A DNA stretch of 64,000 nt from Methylobacterium crusticola (GCF_003574465.1 NZ_QOWC01000005.1:27652-91651), one strand, 5' to 3'. Shown: positions 26,650-35,370, counted from the stretch's first letter. Notes: generated from the sequence alone by a model not told the origin. Translations and numbers: made by a program.

Positions 26650-28479
26650 TCAGGGCTCGGCCGAGGCCTCCCGGTGCGGGCGCAGCTCCGGGGCGCCCTG
26701 CTCGGGCTCGGTCTCGGCGACCGGCGCCGCGCGGCTCTCGGCGCGGCTCGTGTCGACGAACAGGCGCGCCTCGCCCTCGCTCAGGCCGAGGCTGCGCAGG
26801 GCGTAGAGCGCCATGCCGAAGCCCAGCTCCCGCTCGGCCATCAGCACGAGGCCGACCCGCTCCTCCTCGAGGTGGCGCCGCTCGGCGTCGCTGTGCGTGC
26901 GCACCAGCGTGTCGATGCCCGGGTTGGCCTCCCGGGCGATGGCGATGAGGCGGCGGGCCTGGTGCGCGTCCGGGCTCGCCACCACGAGGAGGCGCGCGCT
27001 CGCGACGTCGGCGGCGGCCAGGATGCCGGAGGCGCCGGCGTCGCCGAACACCGCCGCGATGCCCGCGGCCCGCAATTCCTCGACCCGGCGCCGGTCCCGC
27101 TCGACGACCACGAAGGGCAGGTCCCAGGCCTCGAGGGCCCGCCCGATGCTGCTGCCCACGCGGCCGTACCCGACCACCACCGCGTGGCCCCGCCGCCCCG
27201 CCGCGTCGGGGCCGACCGGCAGGCCGGCCGCGCCGCTGCGCTCGAACCGGGCCGCGAGGCCGGGCCGGGCGGCGAGCGCCCGGGCGAGCCGGTCGATGCC
27301 GGCGAAGAACAGCGGGTTCAGCGTGATGGACAGGAGCGAGCCGGCCAGGATCAGGTCGCGCCCCTCCGGCGGCAGGAGCTTCAGCCCGATGCCGAGGCCG
27401 GCCAGGATGAACGAGAACTCGCCGATCTGGGCGAGGCTCGCCGCGATCGTGAGGGCGGTGCCGAGGGGGTGGCGGAAGGCCAGCACGATGGCGACGGCGG
27501 CGATCGACTTGCCGACCAGGATGATGCCGAGCACCGCCAGCACCGAGAGCGGCGCCCGCAGCAGGATGCCGGGATCGAACAGCATCCCGACGGAGACGAA
27601 GAACAGGACCGCGAAGGCGTCCTGGAGCGGGAGCGAATCGGCGGCGGCCTGGTGGCTCAGGTCGGATTCGGCCAGGACCATGCCGGCGAAGAAGGCGCCG
27701 AGCGCGAAGGAGACGCCGAAGAGCTCCGCCGACCCGAAGGCGATGCCGAGCGCCAGGGCGAGCACCGCGAGGGTGAACAGCTCCCGCGAGCCGGTGCGGG
27801 CGGCCTGGTCGAGGAGCCAGGGCACGACCCGCCGCCCGCCGGCCAGCATCAGGCCCGCGAACGCCGCCACCTTGGCGAGGGTCAGGCCGAGGGTCAGCCA
27901 GAGGTTGTCGCCGGCCGCGCCGTGGCCCGCGCCTTGCGCCGCGCCCTCGCCGCCGAGCGGCCCGGCGAGGGCCGGCAGCAGCACGAGCGTCAGCACCATC
28001 GCGAGGTCCTCCACGATGAGCCAGCCGACCGCGATGCGACCCTTGTCCGAATCGAGGAGCCCGCGCTCCTCGAGGGCCCGCAGCAGCACCACCGTGGAGG
28101 CGACCGAGAGGGCGAGGCCGAAGACCAGCCCGGCGCCGAGGCCCCAGCCCCAGGCGAGGCTGAGGCCGAGGCCCATCAGGGTCGCGGCGCCGATCTGCAC
28201 GACGGCGCCCGGGAGCGCGATCGCCCGCACGGCCATCAGGTCCCCGATCGAGAAGTGGAGCCCGACCCCGAACATCAGCAGGATCACGCCAATCTCGGCG
28301 AGCTGGCCGGCGAGGTCGGCGTTGCCGACGAAGCCCGGCGTGTAGGGACCGACCGCGATGCCGGCGACGAGGTACCCGACGAGGGGCGGCAGCTTCAGGC
28401 GCTGCGCCAGCATTCCGCCGATGAACGCGAAGACGAGCCCGAGGGCGATGATGGCGATCAGCTCGGAGGCGTGCGGCAC
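26650..28479 (-). CDS. Monovalent cation:proton antiporter of the CPA2 (KefB/YbaL) type
   Basis: The 609-residue protein has an N-terminal CPA2 exchanger domain with about 12 membrane spans (LVGYLVAGIAVGPYTPGFVG, FGVSFALGAFFAGMVLAES, AVLFFVSVGMLFDP). A cytoplasmic TrkA-N nucleotide-binding domain follows (HAVVVGYGRVGSSIGRALEA; VVERD; VFGDAGASGIL). Such systems exchange K+ or Na+ for protons and are gated by NAD(H) or glutathione adducts. The GTG at 28479 has GAGGAG upstream and gives the expected start just before the first membrane helix. The C-terminal 30 residues are low-complexity. The transported ion cannot be read from sequence. Confidence 0.9.
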   Translation of the reverse strand: MPHASELIAIIALGLVFAFIGGMLAQRLKLPPLVGYLVAGIAVGPYTPGFVGNADLAGQLAEIGVILLMFGVGLHFSIGDLMAVRAIALPGAVVQIGAATLMGLGLSLAWGWGLGAGLVFGLALSVASTVVLLRALEERGLLDSDKGRIAVGWLIVEDLAMVLTLVLLPALAGPLGGEGAAQGAGHGAAGDNLWLTLGLTLAKVAAFAGLMLAGGRRVVPWLLDQAARTGSRELFTLAVLALALGIAFGSAELFGVSFALGAFFAGMVLAESDLSHQAAADSLPLQDAFAVLFFVSVGMLFDPGILLRAPLSVLAVLGIILVGKSIAAVAIVLAFRHPLGTALTIAASLAQIGEFSFILAGLGIGLKLLPPEGRDLILAGSLLSITLNPLFFAGIDRLARALAARPGLAARFERSGAAGLPVGPDAAGRRGHAVVVGYGRVGSSIGRALEAWDLPFVVVERDRRRVEELRAAGIAAVFGDAGASGILAAADVASARLLVVASPDAHQARRLIAIAREANPGIDTLVRTHSDAERRHLEEERVGLVLMAERELGFGMALYALRSLGLSEGEARLFVDTSRAESRAAPVAETEPEQGAPELRPHREASAEP

Positions 28480-28591
28480 GGGTCGGGGATCTCCTCGGGG
28501 CGGGGCAGGGCGGGGGGCGCCGGGGGCGCACGCGCGCGCCGGCCCCGCCATCCTAGCACCGCGGCGGCCGGTCCCTCCGTGCTGCAACGCA

Positions 28592-28627
28592 CGAGGGCCG
28601 CTTTCGTCGATGCGAGAGCGGCCCTCG
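28592..28627. terminator. Hairpin upstream of the antiporter gene
   Basis: CGAGGGCCGCT (28592-28602) and AGCGGCCCTCG (28617-28627) form a perfect 11-bp stem with a 14-nt loop. It lies between the small membrane peptide gene and the antiporter gene, both on the minus strand, and may separate their transcripts. No T-run is seen. Confidence 0.5.
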
Positions 28628-28718
28628 CCGGGGAGGAGCGGTCGTGAGGGCTCGCCCCGAGCCGCGCGGGACCGGCCGGGCCGGGGCCCCGGGAGCTGCC
28701 GCGACCGGGCCGGTCGCC

Positions 28719-28868
28719 CTAGCGGCCGGATTGCGACGAGGGGCGGCGGCCCGCGCCGGCGGCGATCCCCGGCAGCCGCGGCCGCGGGCCGCCCGGACGG
28801 GCCGCCAGGACGATCATGATCGCCCCGATGGCGGCGGACGTCATCACGAGGATCTCGATCGGGATCAT
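28719..28868 (-). CDS. Small membrane peptide, 49 aa
   Basis: The frame begins MIPIEILVMTSAAIGAIMIV, an almost perfect single membrane helix, and ends in a basic, polar tail (RPGGPRPRLPG). It is too short for a family assignment. The helix and its position behind an independent hairpin are the only support. Confidence 0.4.
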   Translation of the reverse strand: MIPIEILVMTSAAIGAIMIVLAARPGGPRPRLPGIAAGAGRRPSSQSGR

Positions 28869-29135
28869 GCGGCGGCCTTGCGATGGGCGGGTGCCGCTGC
28901 ACCGCGGCCGATTCGTCTCTCGGGCGCCGCGCGGACGATTGTCCGCCGGCCCGGCCGCTCTAGCTCGACAGGGGTGGGGGCGGCCATGTGACATCCCGCC
29001 GTGAGACAGCATGTCCGGCGCGGGCGCTCACGATTCCGACGCATTGCCGCCGCCTCTGGCATCCTGCCGCGCGATGCGGCATCAGCAAACGATCGTAATG
29101 TGTGCGCACCGCACCGTCAGCGGAGGATGTCCTGC

Positions 29136-29732
29136 ATGAAGAAAGTCCTGACCGGGGCGCTCGTCGCTCTCGGCCTTGCGCCGGGCGCGGCGCTCGCCGC
29201 GCCGAAAGATCCGAGCGGGACTTGGTTGACCGAGGACGGGCGCGCTCGCATCAGGATCGAGAAATGCCTGACGCGCAATGATCGCGTCTGCGGCTACGTC
29301 GTCTGGCTGAAGACGCCGCTCGACGACAAGGGCCAGCCGCGCGTCGACTTCAAGAATACCGATGCGAAGAAGCGCGGCCGGCCCTCGCTCGGCCACCAGC
29401 TGATCATGGGTCTCAAGCCCAACGCCGACAATCGCCACGAGGGCCAGATCTACAATTCCGAGGACGGCAAGCTCTACGACGTCTCGATCTGGGTCGACGA
29501 TCCGAGCGAGCTGAACGTCCGCGGCTGCCTGCTCGGGTTCCTGTGCGGCTCGCAGACCTGGACCCGCGCCGGCGAGGTCGCGCCGGGCCAGCTCACCGGG
29601 CCGACCGCCGCCGCGAACGGCCCGCGACCCGACGCCGAGTGGGCGCCCAAGCCCGCCGCCGCCGCGAAGCCGCCCGCCTCGCCCACCGCCGCCGCGCCCG
29701 CCGCCCGGAAGGACGAGGCGCCCAAGCCCTGA
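29136..29732 (+). CDS. Exported DUF2147-family protein
   Basis: The 198-residue product has a signal peptide (KKVLTGALVALGLAPGAALA), then a DUF2147 domain: DPSGTWLTEDGRARIRIEKC, RVCGYVVWLK, GHQLIMGLKP, GQIYNSEDGKLYDVSIWVDD, LNVRGCLLGFLCGSQTWTR. This family is a small lipocalin-like beta-barrel of unknown function in Proteobacteria. Four cysteines in the domain could form disulfides in the periplasm. The tail after about residue 150 is Ala/Pro/Lys-rich and disordered. GGAGG lies nine bases before the ATG at 29136. Confidence 0.88.
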   Translation: MKKVLTGALVALGLAPGAALAAPKDPSGTWLTEDGRARIRIEKCLTRNDRVCGYVVWLKTPLDDKGQPRVDFKNTDAKKRGRPSLGHQLIMGLKPNADNRHEGQIYNSEDGKLYDVSIWVDDPSELNVRGCLLGFLCGSQTWTRAGEVAPGQLTGPTAAANGPRPDAEWAPKPAAAAKPPASPTAAAPAARKDEAPKP

Positions 29733-30335
29733 CGCCGCCGGCCCCGCGTGCGCCCCGAGCCCGCGGGGCCGGGGCCGCCGGATCCCCGGCGACCCCGTCC
29801 GGTGCCCCGAGGGGTCGCTGCCGCGCCGTCCAGGCCGAGTCGCTGCGACCGCAGGCCGCATGATGCACGTCCTGGTTGCTCGAACGGGGTCTTGCACCGA
29901 AAGCTTGCGGCAGGCCGGAGCGGCCTTGGCGAGACGTGGATTTATACACCTTTTGATTGCAATCTCAGGGGACGGTGCGCGCCGCGGCCGCCCCGGCGTT
30001 CCCCTGCGCGCGACGCCGATACCCTAGCGGCCCCGATACAACCGTGCGCCCTGCGCCACGAGAACGTCCAGGTCCCGCCGGCGGCACCCAAGTGAGGCCC
30101 TTGATCCGCGCCGGCCGACTCCGTGTGTGCCGGGCAGCTCACATCGATGATTGAGCGACAAATATTTCTACAACCGTTCGGCGACGCGCGACGACTGCTC
30201 GCCCAAGGACCGGGAGCGCCGTTTCCTGCCGAAAGCTGTCGTCTCGCGGCGCGTTTTACTCCGGAATAAAAAAATTCATTGACTGTTAGCGAATTTAGCC
30301 ACATGTGCAAATGTGTTTTGCTATAGGGAAATAAA
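29733..30335. other. Long non-coding region upstream of mucR
   Basis: No convincing gene was seen. The right-hand 200 bases are strikingly AT-rich for this genome. They contain TTGACT at 30279-30284, an inverted pair CACAT-N6-ATGTG (about 30299-30314) and TTTTGCTATAG just before the gene, probably the promoter and an autoregulatory site. GATTGCAATC (29956-29965) is a separate perfect palindrome in an AT-rich patch. MucR proteins are known to bind AT-rich DNA and repress themselves, which would fit. Confidence 0.5.
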
Positions 30336-30839
30336 ATGAGCAGCGACGAGCCGGTGCCGCCAGCAAATCTCATCGATCTTTCAGCCGACATCGTGTCGGC
30401 CTACGTGTCGAAGAACTCCCTGCCGGTGGGCGAGCTCGCGGGCCTCATCGCCTCCGTCCACGCGTCGCTGGAACGGGTCGCCTCGCCGCCGGCGCCGGAG
30501 CCGGACAAGCTCACGCCGCCGGTCCCGATCCGCAAGACGGTCACGCCGGACCACATCATCAGCCTCGAGGACGGCAAGCCCTACAAGTCGCTCAAGCGCC
30601 ACCTCACCACCCGGGGGCTGACCCCCGAGCAGTACCGCCAGAAGTGGGGCCTGCCGCACGACTACCCGATGGTGGCGGCGAACTACGCGGCGCAACGCAG
30701 CGAACTCGCCAAGAGCCTCGGCCTCGGCCAGATCCGGCGCGACCGCGCCGCCGCCAAACTCGCGGCCCAGGATGCCGTGGCGGCCGAGCCGCCCGCGAAG
30801 GCGCCCGCCCGCCGCGGCCGCCCGCGCAAGGGGGAGTGA
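30336..30839 (+). CDS. mucR: MucR/Ros-family regulator lacking zinc ligands (copy 1)
   Basis: The 167-residue protein has an N-terminal oligomerisation region (LSADIVSAYVSKNSLPVGEL) and the Ros/MucR DNA-binding domain (SLEDGKPYKSLKRHLTTRGL, TPEQYRQKWGLPHDYPMVAA). MucR proteins control exopolysaccharide, motility and cell-cycle genes. The usual Cys of CLEDGK is Ser, and the second His of the finger (THY/THH in relatives) is Arg in TTRG, so zinc is probably not bound. Zinc-less Ros/MucR proteins are known in Mesorhizobium. The C-terminal 35 residues are basic and Ala/Pro-rich and are absent from copy 2. The ATG follows an AT-rich promoter region. Confidence 0.92.
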   Translation: MSSDEPVPPANLIDLSADIVSAYVSKNSLPVGELAGLIASVHASLERVASPPAPEPDKLTPPVPIRKTVTPDHIISLEDGKPYKSLKRHLTTRGLTPEQYRQKWGLPHDYPMVAANYAAQRSELAKSLGLGQIRRDRAAAKLAAQDAVAAEPPAKAPARRGRPRKGE

Positions 30840-31002
30840 TCGCAGGCCTGGGGTGCGGACCCGCCCGGGCCGGCTCACGTCGCTCGGGCGGTCCGAGGGC
30901 ATCGTCCGGCGCGCCGGCAACCGGCGTGGCTTCGTCACGCGGCGGGACGGATCGTCGACGGGCGGCCGCGCCGGCGCGCAGCGCCGTGCCGGCCGGAGCG
31001 CG

Positions 31003-31083
31003 TCAGTCGCTGGCGATCGCCGCGAGCGAGAAGACCGAGGCGATCAAGAGATTGATGCCGGCGAGAAGAAGCACCACGGTCAT
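31003..31083 (-). CDS. Possible 26-residue membrane peptide
   Basis: The frame reads MTVVLLLAGINLLIASVFSL and then AAIASD before a TGA. That is one hydrophobic helix with a short acidic end. The upstream ribosome site is weak (AGGG about nine bases away). Tiny membrane peptides are often real but are also easily produced by chance, so this is tentative. Confidence 0.35.
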   Translation of the reverse strand: MTVVLLLAGINLLIASVFSLAAIASD

Positions 31084-31276
31084 CACGCATACCCTACGAT
31101 GTGCTGCCGCGGTGCGGTCGATCCGCCGCCGGCGCGCTCTGGAGAAGACAGCTGGGCTATAAACTGAGCTGTTGCCAGAATCGTTGCATCATCAGGGACA
31201 ATCCGCGGCATCGGGCGGTGCGCCGGGGCACCGCCGCGGCGTCGCGCGACGGCGCCGGAGCCGCGGCCCGGCGGCG

Positions 31277-31624
31277 CTACTTGCGCCGGGCCTTGCGGGC
31301 GGCGTAGCGCGCGTCGCGGGCGGCCTTGCGCTCGGCCTCCATGCTGGCCTCGCGCTCGGCCACCTCGGCCTGCTCGCGCTCGGCGCGGGCCCGGGCCTCG
31401 GCCGCCTCGGCCTCGCGGCGGACCGTCTCGGCCTGGCGCGCGGCGTCGCGCTCGGCGGTGCGCGCCGCGCGGGCTTCGGCGACCTTCTGGCGCTCCGCCA
31501 GCCGGGCCTGGACGGTAGGGTCGTCGGGTGCCGGCCGGGTGCGGAAGCGCTCCAGCATCGCCTTCTTCGCGTCCACGGAGGCGCCCCGCCGCTCGTTGAA
31601 GTGCTGGTCCTTGAAACCGGCCAT
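31277..31624 (-). CDS. DUF6481-type highly charged helical protein
   Basis: The 115-residue product starts MAGFKDQHFNERRGASVDAK, a conserved opening that I associate with the DUF6481 family. The remainder is an almost continuous charged helix rich in Ala, Arg and Glu (RLAERQKVAEARAARTAERD), predicted to be coiled coil. It has no membrane span or signal. Function is unknown. It lies between the two mucR genes, on the opposite strand. Confidence 0.75.
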   Translation of the reverse strand: MAGFKDQHFNERRGASVDAKKAMLERFRTRPAPDDPTVQARLAERQKVAEARAARTAERDAARQAETVRREAEAAEARARAEREQAEVAEREASMEAERKAARDARYAARKARRK

Positions 31625-31950
31625 CGTGCTCGTCTCGTCTGTCCTGTGTGGGCGACGGCGCCCGGTGGGGCGCTAGGAGGATCGGGTCGGCGGCGGGGGA
31701 GCAGCCCCGTCGAGATCTGCCCGCCGTGCCGGGCAGCCGCATCCGAAGCGGGAACACGTGCTGCCGGTTGTGCTCTAGCGCCGCCGGCGCCGAGTTTCAA
31801 AGCCAAAGACGCGGGCCGGCCCCCGACGGCGCACAGTTTTCGCGGGCCCGGGCAGACCTGCGCCCGGGCGGGCCGGAGCGCCACCGGACGGCGCGGGGGT
31901 CACTTCGTCCCGGCGGGGAATCGTCAAGGTTCCGGCGCCTCAGCGCGCCG

Positions 31951-32148
31951 GTGATCGAGAACGCCCGCGAGGTCGGGCAGGTCACGCTGATCGCCGCCGC
32001 CGCCGACCGCCCGATCGAGGTCGTGCGCAAAGCCGGGCTCGCGGCGGCCCTCGAGGCGCGTGTCGCCGTGACGGCGGGGGCCCCTGAGGGCGGGGCCCTC
32101 CCGGGGCGGCGCCGAACCCCACCGGACCCTCCGGGCCCGCGGCCGTGA
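31951..32148 (+). pseudogene. Possible gene remnant
   Basis: From a GTG at 31951 the frame reads VIENAREVGQVTLIAAAADR and continues PIEVVRKAGLAAALEARVAV. This has normal protein composition and strong GC3 for about 45 codons, then decays into Pro/Arg-rich sequence. No start with a ribosome site and no family is recognised. It may be the end of a decayed gene. The flanking 31625-31950 and 32149-32263 hold nothing that I can support. Confidence 0.25.
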
Positions 32149-32263
32149 ACCCGCCCGCGGCTTCCCGCGTTAGCCCGCGGCGCCGGCACGGCCACGCTCG
32201 CCGGCCCGGGATGCCGCCGGCCGCGCCGGCCTGCCTGCGCATCGCCACCGAGGGAGCGGCCCC

Positions 32264-33247
32264 ATGGCCCACGAGAGCAACGGCGCCATCTACACTGCCG
32301 CGGGCGCCAACCTCGCCATCGCGGTGGCCAAGTTCGCCGGCAGCGCCCTCACGGGCAGCAGCGCCATGCTGGCCGAGGGCGTGCACTCGGTGGTCGACAC
32401 CGCCAACCAGCTCCTGCTCCTCGTGGGCCTGAAGAAGGCGAGGAAGCCGGCCGATGCCCGCCATCCCTTCGGTTACGGCCGCGAGGTCTACTTCTACGCC
32501 TTCCTGGTGGCGCTGCTGATCTTCCTCGGCGGCGGCGCCTTCGCGATCTACGAGGGCTGGCACAAGATCGGGCATCCCGAGCGCGCCGTCGACGCGGTGA
32601 TCCTCGGGCGCACGATCCCGGGCTTCTGGATCAACCTCGCCATCCTGGGCTTCTCGGTCGCGGCCGAGGGCTATTCCTGCGCCGTGGCCCTGCGGGCGTT
32701 CTGGGGCGAGAAAGGGCCGCTGCCGCCGATCACCGCGATCCGGCGCAGCAAGGATCCGGCCCTGTTCACCGTGCTGGTCGAGGACGTGGCGGCCCTGCTC
32801 GGGCTCGTGGTGGCGGTCGCGGGCGTCGTCCTGGCGGAGGTGCTGGACCGGCCCTCCCTCGACGGCTGGGCCTCGATCGTCATCGGGTTGATCCTGATCG
32901 GGATGGCGGCGTTCCTGATGATCGAGACCCACGGCCTCCTCATCGGCGAGGCGGCGGAGCCGGACCTCGTCGCGGCGATCCGGGACATCGTGCGCACCGA
33001 GCCCGCGGTGCGCCACGTCAACGAGGTCCTGACCCAGCACCTCGGACCCAAGGACGTGCTCGTCAACATCAGTCTCGACCTCGACGACGCGATGCGCGCC
33101 GGAGAGATCGAGAAGCTGGTGGACAGGTTGGACGCCAGGATGCGCGAGGCCAGCCCCAAGGTCACGCGGGTCTTCGTCGAGATCCAGTCCCGCGTGCCCG
33201 CGCGGACCGACGATCGCCTGCCGAGCGGCGCCCTTCCGGTCGACTGA
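32264..33247 (+). CDS. Cation diffusion facilitator (CDF) family transporter
   Basis: The 327-residue inner-membrane protein has the CDF pattern. Membrane helix 2 carries HSVVDT (AMLAEGVHSVVDTANQLLLL) and RHPFGYGREVYFYAF follows. Later helices include VEDVAALLGLVVAVAGVVLA, where Glu-Asp replaces the His-Asp of zinc-specific members. The cytoplasmic C-terminal domain (VRHVNEVLTQHLGPKDVLVN) is present. The family exports Zn, Mn, Fe or Co by proton antiport; the Asp/Glu-type sites here argue against strict zinc specificity. It stands alone between the mucR genes. Confidence 0.9.
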   Translation: MAHESNGAIYTAAGANLAIAVAKFAGSALTGSSAMLAEGVHSVVDTANQLLLLVGLKKARKPADARHPFGYGREVYFYAFLVALLIFLGGGAFAIYEGWHKIGHPERAVDAVILGRTIPGFWINLAILGFSVAAEGYSCAVALRAFWGEKGPLPPITAIRRSKDPALFTVLVEDVAALLGLVVAVAGVVLAEVLDRPSLDGWASIVIGLILIGMAAFLMIETHGLLIGEAAEPDLVAAIRDIVRTEPAVRHVNEVLTQHLGPKDVLVNISLDLDDAMRAGEIEKLVDRLDARMREASPKVTRVFVEIQSRVPARTDDRLPSGALPVD

Positions 33248-33696
33248 CGCCGGCGCCGCTCCAGAGACCAGGCGCGGCCCCGCCCGGGCGCCGCGCAATC
33301 GAACCCGGGAGCCGGGGGCCGCGCGGCACAGCGTCAGGCCGCCGCTTCGATCGCGCACATCGACCGGGCAGGTTTTCCTAAGTGTAGGAAGCAATACCTG
33401 TAAATTTACGGATATGTTTATGCAATTTTGGGCGTTGTTTTCAGAATGACTGCAACCCTAGGTGTATACAACACGTTACGCAGTCGATGAAATCCACAGA
33501 AACTACGTATTACGATCACGGTTGCTGCTGAGGCGAGCTTGCAGAGCAGGCATTAACCCGTCAACAAGACTGGGTATCGCGCGGTGGCCCGCCACCAGTT
33601 CGGGCGGTCGCGCCAAGAAGAAGATCGAGAGGCGGCCCAGAACGATGGTCACGGAGCCGGCTCCCGCGTCAGCAACACTCGCCAATCGGAAATGAT
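33248..33696. other. Non-coding region upstream of the second mucR
   Basis: No gene is supported. Positions 33375-33530 are AT-rich, with the palindrome GTAAATTTAC (33400-33409), GGATATGTTTATGCAATTTTG and GGTGTATACAACACG. This resembles the AT-rich DNA in front of copy 1 in composition but not in detailed sequence. It probably carries the promoter and MucR-type binding sites. Confidence 0.45.
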
Positions 33697-34131
33697 ATGA
33701 TGTCAGACGTGGAAAGTCAGGATCAGGACACAGGCACCCTCGTCGCGCTGACGGCCGACATCGTGTCGGCCTACGTGTCGAAGAACTCCGTGCCGGTGGG
33801 CGAGCTCGCGGGCCTCCTGGGATCGGTTCACGCCGCCCTCCAGAACCTCAACAACCCGCCCCCTCCCGAGCCCGAGAAGCTCACGCCGCCGGTCCCGATC
33901 CGCAAGACGGTCACGCCGGACCACATCATCAGCCTCGAGGACGGCAAGCCCTACAAGTCGCTCAAGCGCCACCTCACCACCCGCGGGCTCACCCCCGAGC
34001 AGTACCGCCAGAAATGGGGCCTGCCGCACGACTACCCGATGGTGGCGGCGAACTACGCGGCGCAACGCAGCGAACTCGCCAAGAGCATCGGCCTCGGCCA
34101 GCAGCGCAAGAACCGCGGCCGCAAGGGCTGA
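33697..34131 (+). CDS. mucR: MucR/Ros-family regulator lacking zinc ligands (copy 2)
   Basis: The 144-residue paralogue of the gene at 30336 has the same N-terminal motif (LTADIVSAYVSKNSVPVGEL) and an identical DNA-binding core including SLEDGKPYKSLKRHLTTRGL. It also lacks the zinc-binding Cys and second His. Bases 33877-34086 match 30507-30716 at 207 of 210 positions, and all three differences are synonymous. It ends soon after the domain with a basic RKNRGRKG. Two adjacent ATGs (33697, 33700) can start it. It is followed by a hairpin and converges on a DUF1810 gene. Confidence 0.92.
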   Translation: MMSDVESQDQDTGTLVALTADIVSAYVSKNSVPVGELAGLLGSVHAALQNLNNPPPPEPEKLTPPVPIRKTVTPDHIISLEDGKPYKSLKRHLTTRGLTPEQYRQKWGLPHDYPMVAANYAAQRSELAKSIGLGQQRKNRGRKG

Positions 34132-34143
34132 GCGGGCAGGAAC

Positions 34144-34163
34144 CCCCGGGCCGTCGCCCGGGG
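34144..34163. terminator. Hairpin between convergent mucR and DUF1810 genes
   Basis: CCCCGGGC and GCCCGGGG form a perfect 8-bp stem around CGTC, 13 nt after the mucR stop. It can act on either strand. No T-run follows. Confidence 0.55.
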
Positions 34164-34231
34164 AGCGGGCCCGGCGCCGTCGCGACCGCGCCGACCGGGA
34201 GGGGCGTGAGCAGGCGCGCGGAGCCGGGCCG

Positions 34232-34660
34232 TCAGTCCGCCGCCAGGCGCCGCATCGTCGCCTCGTCCGGGACGCCGCCGTAGTAGCGGTCGAGGGCGTC
34301 CCGGAACCCGGAGCCGCCGGGATGGGCGGCCGCGAACAGCGTCATCGAGGAGTGGAATTTCAGGTCGTCCGGGCTGCCGAAGAGGGCGTGGGCGGACCGC
34401 GCCGCGCTCTCGGTGACGAGCCGCGTCAGCTCGGCGAGGCGGGGCCCGAGCACGGGGTGCGCCAGGTAGGCCTGCGCCTCGGCCAGGGACGCGATGGCGT
34501 AGCGCTGCGCCATGGCGCTGTGGCCGAGGCCCCTCAGCTGCGGGAAGACGAACCACATCCAGTGGCTGCGCTTGCGGCCCTCGCCCAGCTCCTGGCGGAC
34601 CTGCGCCAGGACGGGATCCTGGGCCTGCACGAAGCGGTCGAGATCGAAGGCGTCCGACAT
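34232..34660 (-). CDS. DUF1810-family protein
   Basis: The 142-residue protein matches DUF1810: FDLDRFVQAQDPVLAQVRQE, KRSHWMWFVFPQLRGLGHSA, YAIASLAEAQAYLAHPVLGP, LFGSPDDLKFHSSMTLFAAA. The family is widespread, cytosolic and of unknown function; its fold has been noted as calpastatin-like in annotations. Length is typical. It is monocistronic. Confidence 0.9.
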   Translation of the reverse strand: MSDAFDLDRFVQAQDPVLAQVRQELGEGRKRSHWMWFVFPQLRGLGHSAMAQRYAIASLAEAQAYLAHPVLGPRLAELTRLVTESAARSAHALFGSPDDLKFHSSMTLFAAAHPGGSGFRDALDRYYGGVPDEATMRRLAAD

Positions 34661-34765
34661 CCCGGGAGGCTACACCCGGGAAGCCCGCCCGGAAAGGACG
34701 GCCGCGGCCCGGGCCCGCGCCGCGGCCCGGCGAGGGGGGCAGGCCCTCAGGGCAGGGCCAGGCCC

Positions 34766-35245
34766 TCAGGGCAGGGCCGGGACCTTGACGCTGAACTTCA
34801 CCTCCCGCAGGGCGAAGTTCGAGTGGATCTGCTGCACCGCCGGGCACGAGAACACCGCCTCCTGGAGGAAGCGCTCGTAGTGCTGCGCGTCGCGGACCAC
34901 GACGCGCAGCAGGTAATCCGCCTGCCCGGTGGTCGAGAAGCATTCGAGCACCTCCGGCCGGCGGCTGATCGAGCGCTCGAAATCGGCGACGCCGTCCCGG
35001 TCGTGCTTGATCAGCGTGACGTGGGCGAAGACGCACTGGCCGAAGCCGAGTGCCGCCGGATCGGCGAGCGCGACGTAGCCCCGGATGACGCCCCGTTCCT
35101 CCAGCGCCTTCAGCCGGCGCCAGGTCGGCGAGGTCGAGAGGCCGATGCGCTGCGACAGGTCCTGGACCGACAGGCGGGCGTCGTCCTGGAGCGCGTCGAG
35201 GATCGCCCGCTCGAAGCGGTCCAGCGTCTCCCCGCCTTGAGGCAT
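34766..35245 (-). CDS. Lrp/AsnC-family regulator divergent from indolepyruvate oxidoreductase
   Basis: The 159-residue product from the ATG at 35245 has the Lrp winged helix (LDRFERAILDALQDDARLSV, then TSPTWRRLKALEERGVIRGY) and a RAM domain (STTGQADYLLRVVVRDAQHY). Upstream in-frame starts add an unrelated Pro/Arg-rich piece. It lies 125 nt from the oppositely oriented indolepyruvate ferredoxin oxidoreductase gene. This pairing suggests aromatic amino acid sensing and control of its catabolism, as divergent Lrp regulators usually act on the neighbour. Confidence 0.92.
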   Translation of the reverse strand: MPQGGETLDRFERAILDALQDDARLSVQDLSQRIGLSTSPTWRRLKALEERGVIRGYVALADPAALGFGQCVFAHVTLIKHDRDGVADFERSISRRPEVLECFSTTGQADYLLRVVVRDAQHYERFLQEAVFSCPAVQQIHSNFALREVKFSVKVPALP

Positions 35246-35370
35246 GATTCCGTCCCGGTCCGGCCGCGTCGAGGGCGATCCATACCGCGCTCCCGCGGTT
35301 CCGGGAAGCAAAGAGGCAGGTTTTGCCCCGCGGCCGGGCATAGCCTGACGGCCAGGAGAGGACCTGCCCG

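Noticed and set aside
33462..33695. Open frame of 77 codons upstream of the second mucR
   Set aside because: It lies in AT-rich promoter-like DNA, has no ribosome site, and its translation has no domain or composition typical of this genome.
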